The position numbers and the translations under genes were made by a program. A model generated the notes under the pieces. The model was not told the DNA's origin. It did no database searches and saw only the letters and a list, made by a program, of their open reading frames with translations. Positions 16,977 through 25,896 of a DNA stretch of 64,000 bases are shown here, in pieces. The stretch is taken from NCBI RefSeq assembly GCF_014207425.1, contig NZ_JACHFF010000001.1:1-64000 (forward strand), given 5' to 3'. Origin of the DNA: Jeotgalicoccus coquinae. Lineage in GTDB: Bacteria; Bacillota; Bacilli; Staphylococcales; Salinicoccaceae. How positions within the stretch are numbered: position 1 is the stretch's first letter; every line of letters starts with the position of its first letter.

Positions 16977-18467
16977 ATGACAGAAACTAAAAATATAAAG
17001 TATGAATTTTTATCGGAGGATCCAAACGCTAAAACAATGCCGATTATGATTGCATTAATTATCGGTGCATTCTTCGCTATTTTAAATGAAACATTGCTCA
17101 ATATCGCATTAACGACACTGATGGCGGAATTCGATATCACTCTTTCAACAGTTCAGTGGATAGCTACAGGCTTTATGCTGGTCATGGCAATTGTAATTCC
17201 GGTATCGCCGCTCTTAATGGGCTGGTTTACGACCAGACAGCTGTTCATCGGTACGATGGTCACATTTTTCATCGGTACGGTTATCGCAGCCCTCGCACCG
17301 TCATTTGGTGTACTTCTTTTCGGACGCATGATTCAGGCAATAGGCACCGGCTTAATTATGCCGATTATGTTTAATGTGTTTCTCTTGATTTATCCGCCGC
17401 ATAAAAGAGGGAAAATTATGGGAATTGTCGGACTCGTGATTATGTTCGCACCTGCAATCGGTCCGACGCTGTCAGGTGTTATTGTAGAATACTTCGGCTG
17501 GAGATTTTTATTTATCTTCGTCATGCCGTTTACGATTTTCTCAATTTTATTCGCGCTGAAATATCTGGTAAATATTACAGAAATAACAAAACCCAAAATC
17601 GACTGGATTTCGATTGTGTATTCGACTGTCGGTCTGGGTGCAACAATTTACGGGTTCAGTCACGCAGGTGAAAGTGCAAACGGCTTTATGACAGCGTCTG
17701 TATTTACACCGATAATTATCGGTGTAATTGCAATAACGTTATTTGTTTTCCGCCAGCTGAAACTAGATGAGCCGCTGATGGATTTACGCGTATTTAAATT
17801 CCCGATGTTCACACATGCCGTTGTGCTGTTCGTCATTATTATTATGGTGATGTTCGCATCGGAACTGATTCTGCCCGTATTTATGCAGGGGCCGATGGGG
17901 CTGACTGCAGCTGCAGCAGGTCTTTTACTTCTGCCGGGCAGTCTGCTGAACGGTGCAATGAGTCCGTTTATGGGTGCTTTATTCGATAAAGTCGGCCCTA
18001 AAATCATGATGATTCCAGCAACGATTGTGCTGGCAGTAACGATGTTCATGTTCAGCAATCTTAATGCAGATACGCCGCAGTGGGTAATCATTGTCGGTTT
18101 TATGCTGATTATGCTTAGTGTCTCAGCGACGATGATGCCGGCAGAGACAAACGGTTTAAACCAGCTGCCTAAACATTTATATCCTCATGGTACTGCGGTC
18201 GTATCGACACTGCAGCCATTAGCCGGAGCGATCGGTGTGTCGGTGTTTATCGGCATGCTGAACTCGAAACAGGCGAGTTACCTGGAAGGTGCTGCGAATC
18301 CTGAATCACAGGAAGCAATGACAGCAGCGATGGTATCCGGAGTAGAGTTTGTTTACTTCGTAATATTCGTCATTACGTTAATTGCGGCAGTAATGTCGTT
18401 CTTCGTTTACCGTGCGAAACCGATTGAAGATCTTGTACCTGCACGGGTTAAAAAAGATGAGAATTAA
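16977..18467 (+). CDS. DHA2-family MFS drug:H+ antiporter
   Basis: 496-residue membrane protein with about 14 predicted helices. It carries the DHA2 features LNETLLNIALTTLMAEFDI in helix 1 and the segment VQWIATGFMLVMAIVIP, and the helix-5 motif region MFAPAIGPTLSGVIVEYFGWRFLF (motif C, gxxxGPxxGG-like). These transporters export lipophilic drugs or antibiotics. AGAGGTG precedes the ATG at 16977. The gene is divergent from a MerR regulator with a recognisable operator, so it is likely drug-inducible. The substrate cannot be read from the sequence. Confidence 0.9.
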   Translation: MTETKNIKYEFLSEDPNAKTMPIMIALIIGAFFAILNETLLNIALTTLMAEFDITLSTVQWIATGFMLVMAIVIPVSPLLMGWFTTRQLFIGTMVTFFIGTVIAALAPSFGVLLFGRMIQAIGTGLIMPIMFNVFLLIYPPHKRGKIMGIVGLVIMFAPAIGPTLSGVIVEYFGWRFLFIFVMPFTIFSILFALKYLVNITEITKPKIDWISIVYSTVGLGATIYGFSHAGESANGFMTASVFTPIIIGVIAITLFVFRQLKLDEPLMDLRVFKFPMFTHAVVLFVIIIMVMFASELILPVFMQGPMGLTAAAAGLLLLPGSLLNGAMSPFMGALFDKVGPKIMMIPATIVLAVTMFMFSNLNADTPQWVIIVGFMLIMLSVSATMMPAETNGLNQLPKHLYPHGTAVVSTLQPLAGAIGVSVFIGMLNSKQASYLEGAANPESQEAMTAAMVSGVEFVYFVIFVITLIAAVMSFFVYRAKPIEDLVPARVKKDEN

Positions 18468-18480
18468 TGAATAATTTATG

Positions 18481-18516
18481 AAATCACTTCATTTTCGAAA
18501 TGAAGTGATTTTTTTA
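18481..18516 (+). terminator. Terminator of the MFS efflux gene
   Basis: The stem AAATCACTTCATTT/AAATGAAGTGATTT with a TCG loop is followed by a T run. Confidence 0.92.
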
Positions 18517-18560
18517 CGTGTATAATGTATATATGGTGATTTTTAAAGGAGCGGAGATTT

Positions 18561-18647
18561 ATGAATAAGTGGTTTATGGGCTTCCTGATTCTTGTACTGG
18601 CAGGATTGCTAATATTCACAATTGTGATAGCATTAGGCGGAGTATAA
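18561..18647 (+). CDS. 28-residue putative membrane peptide
   Basis: A short frame MNKWFMGFLILVLAGLLIF... ending ALGGV and TAA is preceded by AAAGGAGCGGAG with good spacing. Almost the whole peptide is one hydrophobic helix. It could be a genuine small membrane protein co-transcribed with the GRAM-domain gene 34 bases downstream. Function unknown. Confidence 0.6.
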   Translation: MNKWFMGFLILVLAGLLIFTIVIALGGV

Positions 18648-18681
18648 TACTTTTAAAAATATATAATTGAGGTGATGCATT

Positions 18682-19011
18682 ATGAGGTTAAATAAAGGTG
18701 ATATTGTCCGCGCAGGGCATGCACACATGAGACGCCCGATGAGAGGTGTCGAAGGCCCTTTATATTTAACGAAAACAACATTGTTTCACGAAGGTTCGGT
18801 TGGACCGTATATAGAATCGGTTGAAACGATTATTGATTTAAAAGATATTAAGGAAATCAAAACGAAAAACAGCATGGGAGTCATCCCGAACGTCATTAAA
18901 ATAATTACGCATAATAATGACGTATTCAAGTTCAGTGTCTTCAAAAGAGAAGACTGGATTACAGCGATAAATCAAATGCGCAACAATTTATATGCACCTG
19001 CAGAAGATTAG
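18682..19011 (+). CDS. GRAM-domain small protein
   Basis: 109 residues. The segment GPLYLTKTTLFHEGSVGPYIESVETIIDLKDIKEIKTKNS followed by a helix EDWITAINQMRNNL resembles the GRAM/PH-like fold that recognises membranes or protein partners. GAGGTGATGCATT precedes the ATG. It forms a small transcription unit with the 28-residue membrane peptide and ends at a terminator. The role is unknown. Confidence 0.7.
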   Translation: MRLNKGDIVRAGHAHMRRPMRGVEGPLYLTKTTLFHEGSVGPYIESVETIIDLKDIKEIKTKNSMGVIPNVIKIITHNNDVFKFSVFKREDWITAINQMRNNLYAPAED

Positions 19012-19027
19012 TCTCTGCAGGCTTTTT
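18996..19027 (+). terminator. Terminator after the GRAM gene
   Basis: The stem CCTGCAGA/TCTGCAGG is followed by CTTTTT. It overlaps the last codons of the gene. Confidence 0.8.
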
Positions 19028-19123
19028 ACTGGTCGTAATACTTTTGTGTAAATTGACTTTTTGTGGTAATATCGTCATGGATAAAAATTCGAGATACTAA
19101 TAGATAAGAAGGTTTAAATATAT

Positions 19124-20098
19124 ATGAAAGAAAACTTTTGGCGTGAATTACCGCGTCCATTTTTTGTTTTGGCACCGATGGAAGATGTTACAGACGTCGT
19201 ATTCCGTCACGTTGTCAGTGAAGCGGGCAGACCCGACGTATTCTTCACGGAGTTTACGAATACAGAAAGCTTTTGCCACCCTGAAGGGGTGCATAGTGTA
19301 CGTGGACGCTTAACGTTTACTGAAGATGAGCAGCCGATTGTAGCGCACATCTGGGGAGACAAACCGGATCACTTCCGTGAAATGAGTATCGGTATGGCTG
19401 AGATGGGTTTTAAAGGAATCGACTTAAACATGGGTTGTCCGGTACCGAACGTTGCAGCAAAAGGTAAGGGTGCCGGATTAATTCAGAGACCTGAAACGGC
19501 AGCAGAAATCATTCAGGCAGCTAAAGCCGGCGGCCTGCCGGTAAGTGTTAAAACACGTCTCGGCTATTCTGAAATCGACGAGTGGAGAGATTGGCTGACG
19601 CATGTATTCGAGCAGGATATTGCGAATCTGTCGATTCACCTTCGTACGCGGAGAGAAATGAGTAAAGCCGATGCGCACTGGGAATTAATCGGAGAAATTA
19701 AAAAGCTCCGCGATGAGATCGCCCCGGATACATTGTTAACAATTAACGGCGATATTCCTGATAGAAAAACAGGGCTTGAACTCGCAGAGAAGTACGGCAT
19801 TGACGGTGTCATGATCGGACGCGGAATTTTCCACAATCCGTATGCATTTGAAAAAGAGCCGAGAGAACATACGAGCGAAGAGCTCTTAGGTCTCCTGCGC
19901 CTGCATCTTGACCTGTTCGATAAATATTCAAAAGAAGAATCACGTTTGTTTAAACCATTACGCAGATTCTTTAAAATTTACGTACGCGGCATCAGAGGCG
20001 CAGGTGAACTGAGACACCAGCTGATGAGCACGAACACAACAGATGAAGTCCGTGGACTGCTTGATGAATTTGAAGCGCAGATGGAACCGGCAGAATAA
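19124..20098 (+). CDS. dus: tRNA-dihydrouridine synthase family protein
   Basis: FMN-dependent TIM-barrel enzyme that reduces uridine in the tRNA D-loop. Visible motifs: [15 protein letters not shown] at the N terminus, the active-site cysteine in [27 protein letters not shown] near residue 145, INGDIPD, and [13 protein letters not shown] for phosphate binding of FMN. Length is 324 residues. AGAAGG precedes the ATG. It stands alone. It is more DusC-like than the DusB gene next to lysS in many Firmicutes, but which uridine it modifies is not clear. Confidence 0.9.
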   Translation: MKENFWRELPRPFFVLAPMEDVTDVVFRHVVSEAGRPDVFFTEFTNTESFCHPEGVHSVRGRLTFTEDEQPIVAHIWGDKPDHFREMSIGMAEMGFKGIDLNMGCPVPNVAAKGKGAGLIQRPETAAEIIQAAKAGGLPVSVKTRLGYSEIDEWRDWLTHVFEQDIANLSIHLRTRREMSKADAHWELIGEIKKLRDEIAPDTLLTINGDIPDRKTGLELAEKYGIDGVMIGRGIFHNPYAFEKEPREHTSEELLGLLRLHLDLFDKYSKEESRLFKPLRRFFKIYVRGIRGAGELRHQLMSTNTTDEVRGLLDEFEAQMEPAE

Positions 20099-20102
20099 CA
20101 GC

Positions 20103-20136
20103 AATCCCTTTTGATAATTTATCAAAAGGGATTTTT
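20103..20136 (+). terminator. Terminator of dus
   Basis: The stem AATCCCTTTTGAT/ATCAAAAGGGATT is followed by TTTT. Confidence 0.92.
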
Positions 20137-20187
20137 GCGTTAATAAGTGATACGATGATATTCAAATATACAGAGGAAGTGAGCGCG

Positions 20188-21129
20188 ATGTTTACTACAC
20201 TGCTCGGTGCTGCGATTGGAACGGGGATGTCAATGCAGTCTGCGATTAACTCAGGGCTCCGGAGTTATGTGAAATCTCCGTTTACCGCATCGATGATTTC
20301 ATTTGTCATCGGCACCGTATTTTTAAGTATTATCGTGCTGATCAACGGCCTGCCGCTGACGCCGCCGGCAGATGCATTTACAAATCAGCCGGCCTGGATA
20401 TGGCTTGGCGGAGTATGCGGTGTTATTGCGCTGACGACGAACATATTTATATTTCCAAAAATAGGCAGTGTCGAAACTGCAATTATGCCGATTATCGGGA
20501 TGATTATCACAGGTATGATTATCGATAACTTCGGCTGGTTTAACTCGATGATTCAACCGTTTGGGATTACACGCTTTTTTGGGGTCGTATTGATTTTTGC
20601 GGGAGTCTTTCTGGCGGTTGTGCTGCAGGACATTATGAAGATGCGCCGTTATAAACTCGAACAGGCGAATGAAAATATTAATAAGTGGCCATGGCGCGCA
20701 GCAGGCTTTACCGGCGGTGCACTGTTATCAATCCAGGCAGCGATTAATGGAGAACTAGGCAGTGCGGTGAACTCGCCATTTACTGCAGCATTTATTTCAT
20801 TCTTTGTCGGTGCGGCAGCGCTGGTTATAATTGTTGCTTTAAGAGATAAAACATTTGTGCCGGTGAAATATCCGATTACACAAAAGGCACCGTTCTGGGT
20901 TTGGCTTGGAGGAATATTCGGCGGGTTTTACGTATTGATTAATATCTTCCTTGTCGGAGAAATCGGTACAGGCCCGACGATTGTACTTGTATTATTCGGC
21001 CAGATTACCGGCAGTATTCTTGTACAGCAGTTCGGCATGTTTCGTTCGGCAAAACAAACAATTGTACCGGTGCAGCTGATTGGACTCGTTATAATGCTGA
21101 CAGGTGTTGTGCTGATTAATTTATTTTAA
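20188..21129 (+). CDS. YdcZ/DUF606-type DMT transporter, two-domain fusion
   Basis: 313 residues, about ten membrane helices. Two homologous halves are visible: SMQSAINSGLRSYVKSPFTASMISFVIGT in the first and SIQAAINGELGSAVNSPFTAAFISFFVGA in the second, each followed by a WLGG segment. This matches fused DUF606 (YdcZ) transporters of the DMT superfamily; the substrate is unknown. The start is the ATG at 20188, after GAGGAAGTGAG. Confidence 0.88.
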   Translation: MFTTLLGAAIGTGMSMQSAINSGLRSYVKSPFTASMISFVIGTVFLSIIVLINGLPLTPPADAFTNQPAWIWLGGVCGVIALTTNIFIFPKIGSVETAIMPIIGMIITGMIIDNFGWFNSMIQPFGITRFFGVVLIFAGVFLAVVLQDIMKMRRYKLEQANENINKWPWRAAGFTGGALLSIQAAINGELGSAVNSPFTAAFISFFVGAAALVIIVALRDKTFVPVKYPITQKAPFWVWLGGIFGGFYVLINIFLVGEIGTGPTIVLVLFGQITGSILVQQFGMFRSAKQTIVPVQLIGLVIMLTGVVLINLF

Positions 21130-21166
21130 GATGTAATTACAGTGAAAATATACGGAGGTCAATATA

Positions 21167-22126
21167 ATGGCAACAATTTTAGGACACCACCATATTTCAA
21201 TGCTGACGAAAAATGCGCAAGGAAATAATACATTTTATAATAAACTGCTCGGCATGCGCAGAGTTAAAGTGACGGTAAATCAGGATGATCCGTCAATGTA
21301 TCATTTATTTTATGGTGATAATAAAGGGCGCCCGGGAACAGAACTGTCGTTTTTTGAGATGCCGATGGCGGCGAACACCAGACGCGGAACGAATGCTATT
21401 ACACGGATAGGATTGTTCGTCAGAGGTGAGAGCAGTTTATCCTATTGGCAGAAGCGGTTTGATGAGTACAGCGTGGAGTACAGTGATGTAACAAACTACG
21501 GCGGCAGAAAATCGCTGCTTTTTGAAGATGGCGACGGACTGAGACTTGCACTGCAGGTGGTGGATGATGAAGCGGTCAGCAGATTCGAAAGCTGGGACGG
21601 CTCAGATGTGCCGGAAGAATATCAGATTATGAGCATGGGGACTGTGGAGATGACCGTCCGCAGAATTGAGAAGATGGAAAGAACGCTGACGACGCTGTTC
21701 GATTACGTGAAAGTGTCGGGCGATGAGACTAAGCGATTGTACCGCCCTTCGGGGAGTGACGGGCACAGCGAAATCCTAGTTAAATTTAAAGACGGCGACC
21801 GCGAACGGCCGGGACGCGGGAGCGTGCATCACCTTGCGATTAATGTAGAGAATGAAGAAACACTTCAGTACTGGGACGAGAAGGTGACGGAAAGAGGATT
21901 CCGTTCAACAGGCGTAGTCGACAGACACTTCTTTAAAAGTTTATACTTCCGGGAATCCAACGGCATCATGTTTGAAATTGCTACGAATGGTCCGGGGCTG
22001 GTTGATACGACACCTGGCATCGAAGCAGGAGAAAAATTAGACCTGCCGCCGTTTATGGAAGCAGACAGAGCCGAGATTGAAGCAAAACTCAGCCCGCTTG
22101 ATATGCTGGGTGATAATAATAAGTGA
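21167..22126 (+). CDS. Ring-cleaving dioxygenase-like VOC protein (MhqO/CatE type)
   Basis: 319 residues with two or more glyoxalase/extradiol-dioxygenase modules. Probable metal ligands are in LGHHHISMLTKN (N-terminal) and VHHLAINVENEE (centre), plus a glutamate near FEIATNGPG at the C terminus. The N- and C-terminal halves are both VOC folds. Firmicutes homologues (MhqO and relatives) respond to quinone or hydroquinone stress. GGAGGTCAATATA precedes the ATG. It may pair with the upstream transporter but a promoter in the 37-base gap is not visible. Confidence 0.85.
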   Translation: MATILGHHHISMLTKNAQGNNTFYNKLLGMRRVKVTVNQDDPSMYHLFYGDNKGRPGTELSFFEMPMAANTRRGTNAITRIGLFVRGESSLSYWQKRFDEYSVEYSDVTNYGGRKSLLFEDGDGLRLALQVVDDEAVSRFESWDGSDVPEEYQIMSMGTVEMTVRRIEKMERTLTTLFDYVKVSGDETKRLYRPSGSDGHSEILVKFKDGDRERPGRGSVHHLAINVENEETLQYWDEKVTERGFRSTGVVDRHFFKSLYFRESNGIMFEIATNGPGLVDTTPGIEAGEKLDLPPFMEADRAEIEAKLSPLDMLGDNNK

Positions 22127-22190
22127 ATATAGTGAAGCTTGAGCAGGTATCCTTTGGTGGATGCTTGCTTTTTTGATTTCTGTTGGGGGT

Positions 22191-22445
22191 GAAATGAGCA
22201 AGATGCTGTTATTTTGGATGACCTTGCTCATAATGAAGGTGGAAATGAGCAGGATGCTGTTATTTTGGATGACCTTGCTCATTATGAGGGGTGAAACGAG
22301 CAGGATGCTGTTATTTTGGATGACCTTGCTCATAATGAAGGTGGAAATGAGCAGGATGCTGTTATTTTGGATGACCTTGCTCATTATGAAGGTGGAAATG
22401 AGCAGGATGCTGTTATTTTGGATGACCTTGCTCATAATGGAGACG
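22191..22445. repeat. Tandem hairpin repeat array B: five 51-bp units plus a partial
   Basis: Units start at 22191, 22242, 22293, 22344 and 22395, each 51 bases, with a partial sixth. Each has an inverted repeat ATGAGCA...TGCTCAT extended by AGG/CCT. There are no unique spacers. Because 51 is divisible by three, open frames run through on both strands, encoding 17-residue repeats. Neither frame has a convincing ribosome site or homology, so I treat the array as non-coding. It fills most of the gap between the VOC gene and the nuclease gene; the remaining bases to 22677 show no clear gene. Confidence 0.93.
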
Positions 22446-22677
22446 AAAATGCGCTAAGTCATTAAATTTATGAGGAGTTATCTTATTTTGAAAGTAAAAA
22501 TGCGCTAATTCTCGATATTTTTACCGGCCTATGACGTTTTGGATGCGATTTGATGATATCTGCCGTGTTTCCTTCCAACTTATCACCAAAAAAATTTAAA
22601 TTCTAATTCAAATTTATAAAAACTATTCATCAAAAATATTGTAAAATAATCTTACTAAACGTAAAGAGGGTAACAGC

Positions 22678-23781
22678 ATGAACGCATTTGACGCATTGAA
22701 TATTTTTTACCGGGAAGATGTAATATCGGATTTTTTGAAAAACTGCTTTGAGGATTCAAGACATTTTCTAAATCAATTTTTAAAATCGGCAGATCTTAAA
22801 ATGGATAAAAATTATAACTACAAAGTGATCAACCGACTGGGACTTGGCAAACCAATCGGTACACCTGACATGGTTATATATGAAACAGAAAAACAGGTGC
22901 CGAAGATTATCATCATTGAAAATAAATTGGGCACGGGTGAAGGGATTCGGCAGACGCTCCGCTATGAATCGGAACTGGCCCAGCAAAGAATTTTAGGAAA
23001 ACTGAATCTTGAAGCGGCTGAGTTTCATTTTATCTTTTTAACACTTGATACGACGGTGCTGCCCGGCAGTTCGAAATTTAAGAGTGTACATTACAGTTCG
23101 TTTCTAAATGAAGGCTCAAGTGTGAATAACGCTGCCTTGAATCGGCTGCTTGAAGATTTTAAAGAGAAGCTCAATGAATTCTACATACCTGTCAGTGATC
23201 CTGTGAAAGCTCTGACGGAAGGAATTCCCATGGATACAGTGCAGCAGAAGATATGCTGGCAGAATATTTTAATGGAGAAATTTAAAGATGAGACAGAACT
23301 TAATATCAGCTGGGGAGAAGCCGGCGGTGCAGGGCGCAATAACTTTATCTTTTTAATTTCAAAGCCGAACTGGAAGTCCGACGAGTCATTTGAAGAAACC
23401 GGGCTCGACAATACATTTTATATTCATGTGGATACATACATCAACTTGCTTTCCGAGAATGGGAATACTGTCAAAGATATCGGCATTCGTTACGAAACGA
23501 ATCCATACAAACCGCACAATCAGATTAAAGACCTTCCAGGATACGATAAATTTATCGAGAACAAGAATAACTTCGCTGCAGTCTTAAACAGAAAACTGCA
23601 GCAGGTCATTCCGGACGCGACACAGAAGAGAACTTCACTCTTAACCGCGGCAGTACCTGTTAATCAAAACAGTCTCGAAGAGAGCGTTGATGATTATTAC
23701 GAGAAGGTAAAACTAATCGAAACGGTTATAGATGAAACAATATCGGAAATTAAAAAGAACACTTATTGCATTAAGCATTAA
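22678..23781 (+). CDS. Solitary PD-(D/E)XK nuclease superfamily protein
   Basis: 367 residues. The N-terminal third carries a PD-(D/E)XK signature: GTPDMVIY with Asp64, IIIIENKLGTGEG with Glu81 and Lys83, and the helix QTLRYESEL (residues 92-100) typical of the PDDEXK_4/DUF4263-like group. The C-terminal half has no recognised domain. AAGAGGGTAACAGC precedes the ATG. It lies beside a hairpin repeat array, is not in an obvious operon, and has no methyltransferase partner. Possible roles are DNA repair or defence; neither is shown. Confidence 0.8.
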   Translation: MNAFDALNIFYREDVISDFLKNCFEDSRHFLNQFLKSADLKMDKNYNYKVINRLGLGKPIGTPDMVIYETEKQVPKIIIIENKLGTGEGIRQTLRYESELAQQRILGKLNLEAAEFHFIFLTLDTTVLPGSSKFKSVHYSSFLNEGSSVNNAALNRLLEDFKEKLNEFYIPVSDPVKALTEGIPMDTVQQKICWQNILMEKFKDETELNISWGEAGGAGRNNFIFLISKPNWKSDESFEETGLDNTFYIHVDTYINLLSENGNTVKDIGIRYETNPYKPHNQIKDLPGYDKFIENKNNFAAVLNRKLQQVIPDATQKRTSLLTAAVPVNQNSLEESVDDYYEKVKLIETVIDETISEIKKNTYCIKH

Positions 23782-23790
23782 GTGTTCTTC
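23753..23790 (-). terminator. Terminator for the GntR-ABC operon (convergent with the nuclease gene)
   Basis: The stem AAGAACACTTA/TAAGTGTTCTT with a T-tract on the minus side (TTCTTTTT) overlaps the 3' end of the nuclease gene. Confidence 0.78.
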
Positions 23791-23794
23791 GTTA

Positions 23795-24496
23795 TTAGTT
23801 TACAGTATTGGCTTTAAATATTTTTCTGTCGCCGCGTTCAAGTGGTGCATTTCTCATCATGAAATAAGATGCTGCCAGCAGTACTAATGAACCGAGCGCA
23901 AGCAGATGAAGAAACAGCAGATATTCATTGATAATAAATTCAAACAGCGGTGTTAAATTTATAAAGAAGTATGCTGATACTGAGCCGAGTATAATTATTG
24001 CCGCTAAAATCAGTGTGCGTAGTGCACCGAGATTGAAGTTAATAACTTGAGCGAACATTCCTATTCCGAATAGGATAAACAGCCACAGAAAATCTACCCA
24101 GAAATACATTGCAGGATTTGCATCATTGAGTATGTCTGCCATGTGAAATACATACCCATCTTGAAATGTTACTTCACCGATATAATGCAAAGCGGTTAAA
24201 ACAATAGTTCCTGCGGTAATGTACAGAAAAGCCGCGATAAACGATGACAGCATAAATTGCTTGCGTGTTCCGCCGAATGACAGTATTAATTTATAGCTCT
24301 TAAAAAATATAAACGCATATGTCAGAAACACAATGTAGAACGGTCCGAATATTAATCCGAGCATTTCATTTCCATCAAGCTGAGTGCTGAGAAAAATATA
24401 AAGTGCGAATAGCGCGATTGTAATTCCGGTATTAATATAAAATGTCAGTTTCATTTCTTTAAAGACAACACTAAAAGGTCCTTTAAGCGTGTTCAT
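23795..24496 (-). CDS. ABC transporter membrane subunit (YtrA-type operon)
   Basis: 233 residues with six likely membrane helices. No conserved domain can be named, but its position, start overlapping the ATPase end by 14 bases with AAGGAGG inside the ATPase, makes it the permease partner. It is the last gene of the GntR-ATPase-permease operon and is followed by a terminator. Confidence 0.78.
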   Translation of the reverse strand: MNTLKGPFSVVFKEMKLTFYINTGITIALFALYIFLSTQLDGNEMLGLIFGPFYIVFLTYAFIFFKSYKLILSFGGTRKQFMLSSFIAAFLYITAGTIVLTALHYIGEVTFQDGYVFHMADILNDANPAMYFWVDFLWLFILFGIGMFAQVINFNLGALRTLILAAIIILGSVSAYFFINLTPLFEFIINEYLLFLHLLALGSLVLLAASYFMMRNAPLERGDRKIFKANTVN

Positions 24497-25364
24497 TTAA
24501 TTCAGCCTCCTTTGTAGTTAAATTAACAAGGTAATCCTGGAATGGTGCTTTTTCTATCATGACGCCTGCTTGTTCAGCCTCGCGTTTTAAGTCATCTGTA
24601 AGCGGCGTATCCAGCATGATATTCAGCTGTTTACCGAGTTTGCGTTCCTCAAGCACCCGCTTACTGCCAACTACGGCGCGTACTGCTTCTGCTGTCCCGC
24701 TAATATGAACTCCGTTATTTTTCAAAACATCAGTTTCTTCATAGTGCATCAGTGTATTGTTATCGATAATTGCAATCTTTTCACATAATGGTTCTACTTC
24801 TTCAATGTGATGGGACGACAGTAAAATCATACGCGGGTGTTCATCGTAGGAATCGAGCAGCACATCATAAAACTGCTTTCTCATATGTGCATCGAGACCA
24901 TTTGACGGCTCATCAAAAATTGTCAGCGGTGCTTTACTCGCAAGACCGATAGCAATCGTAATCATCGTCTTCATACCTTTTGAGAAGGTACGTATTTTTT
25001 TCTTCCTTGGCAGCTGAAAAATATCTATCAGTTTATCAGCCAGCTCCTGATCCCAATTTTCATTGAAGTCACGTCCGAATCTAAGTGCATCGTTTATATC
25101 CCACATATCGGAATAGGGATGATCCTCCTGCATAAATGCAACGTGATTCATTGCATCACTATTGTTATATGGCTCAATACCGTCTACTTCGACAGTGCCG
25201 TCGTTCGGTTGTTCCATACCGGATAAAATTTTCATTAGAGTTGTTTTCCCGGAACCATTACGTCCCCACAATCCGATAATCACCGGTTCAGTTTCTGTTA
25301 AATTAACATCTTTTAAGATATTCTTTTTGTCATAGGCAAAAGATAAATTATTTACTTTAATCAT
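24483..25364 (-). CDS. ABC transporter ATP-binding protein (YtrB-type)
   Basis: 293 residues. Walker A GRNGSGKTT near residue 34, signature RTFSKGMKT near 124, Walker B LTIFDEPSNGLD near 148 and the His switch SSHH. The C-terminal extension (about residues 210-290) is typical of YtrB/EcsA-like ATPases. It overlaps the GntR gene by eight bases at its start and the permease at its end. It probably exports or senses cell-envelope-active compounds; the substrate is unknown. Confidence 0.88.
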   Translation of the reverse strand: MIKVNNLSFAYDKKNILKDVNLTETEPVIIGLWGRNGSGKTTLMKILSGMEQPNDGTVEVDGIEPYNNSDAMNHVAFMQEDHPYSDMWDINDALRFGRDFNENWDQELADKLIDIFQLPRKKKIRTFSKGMKTMITIAIGLASKAPLTIFDEPSNGLDAHMRKQFYDVLLDSYDEHPRMILLSSHHIEEVEPLCEKIAIIDNNTLMHYEETDVLKNNGVHISGTAEAVRAVVGSKRVLEERKLGKQLNIMLDTPLTDDLKREAEQAGVMIEKAPFQDYLVNLTTKEAELNEHA

Positions 25365-25725
25365 TATTGCCCTCCTCTATAAATTTGATTACTTCTTCTT
25401 TCGTCATGCGAAGCCGCTTTGATTCTTCAAGCAGCGGTTTAACAAATTGCAGACGGAATTCTTTTTTACGCTGTTCTATCAATTTCTTCGTCGCGCCTTC
25501 TGCGACGAAGATACCGACACCGCGCTGTTTATATGCATAACCTTCATCGACCAGCACCCCGAGTCCTTTTTGTGCAGTTGCACGGTTTACCTGATAAAAC
25601 TTCGAAATTTCTGTTGTAGAAGGAATCTGATCACCTTCTGCAAGTTCACCTTCAATTATGTCGTCTTCTATCATTTCGTATATTTGCTGAAATATTGGTC
25701 TGGAGTCATCTAATACGGCTTTCAC
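25357..25725 (-). CDS. GntR-family (YtrA subfamily) transcriptional regulator
   Basis: 122 residues with an N-terminal GntR winged helix (PIFQQIYEMIEDDIIEGELAEGDQIPSTTEISKFYQVNRATAQKGLGVLVDEGYAYKQRGVGIFV) and a short C-terminal helix. YtrA regulators repress an adjacent ABC operon until a cell-wall drug is present. It is the first gene of the operon, overlapping the ATPase by eight bases. A dyad GTTGATTA...TAATCAAC overlaps its -10 region, probably its own operator. Confidence 0.9.
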   Translation of the reverse strand: MKAVLDDSRPIFQQIYEMIEDDIIEGELAEGDQIPSTTEISKFYQVNRATAQKGLGVLVDEGYAYKQRGVGIFVAEGATKKLIEQRKKEFRLQFVKPLLEESKRLRMTKEEVIKFIEEGNND

Positions 25726-25753
25726 AAATTCCCGCCTCCTCTGTTGGTGTTCG

Positions 25754-25802
25754 GTTGATTAGTTGTGTAATCAACTATACTATGTGAAAAAGATTTTGTA
25801 AA
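25754..25802 (-). promoter_or_regulatory. Promoter and operator dyad of the first GntR-ABC operon
   Basis: On the minus strand TTTACA (25802-25797) and TATAGT (25779-25774) have a 17-base spacer. The dyad GTTGATTA-N6-TAATCAAC at 25754-25775 starts in the -10 and runs downstream, a position that would block transcription when bound. Confidence 0.78.
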
Positions 25803-25896
25803 TAAAAATAATGAATTTTCCTGCGAGCGAAATAATTTAATTTAAATTTAAAAGGTTTACAATTGGTAATGAAAAGAAATTACAGGAGGTAATTTA

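Noticed and set aside
22037-22435. Reading frame of 132 codons on the minus strand through array B
   Set aside because: It is a product of the 51-bp period, overlaps the 3' end of the VOC gene, and has no ribosome site or recognisable protein.
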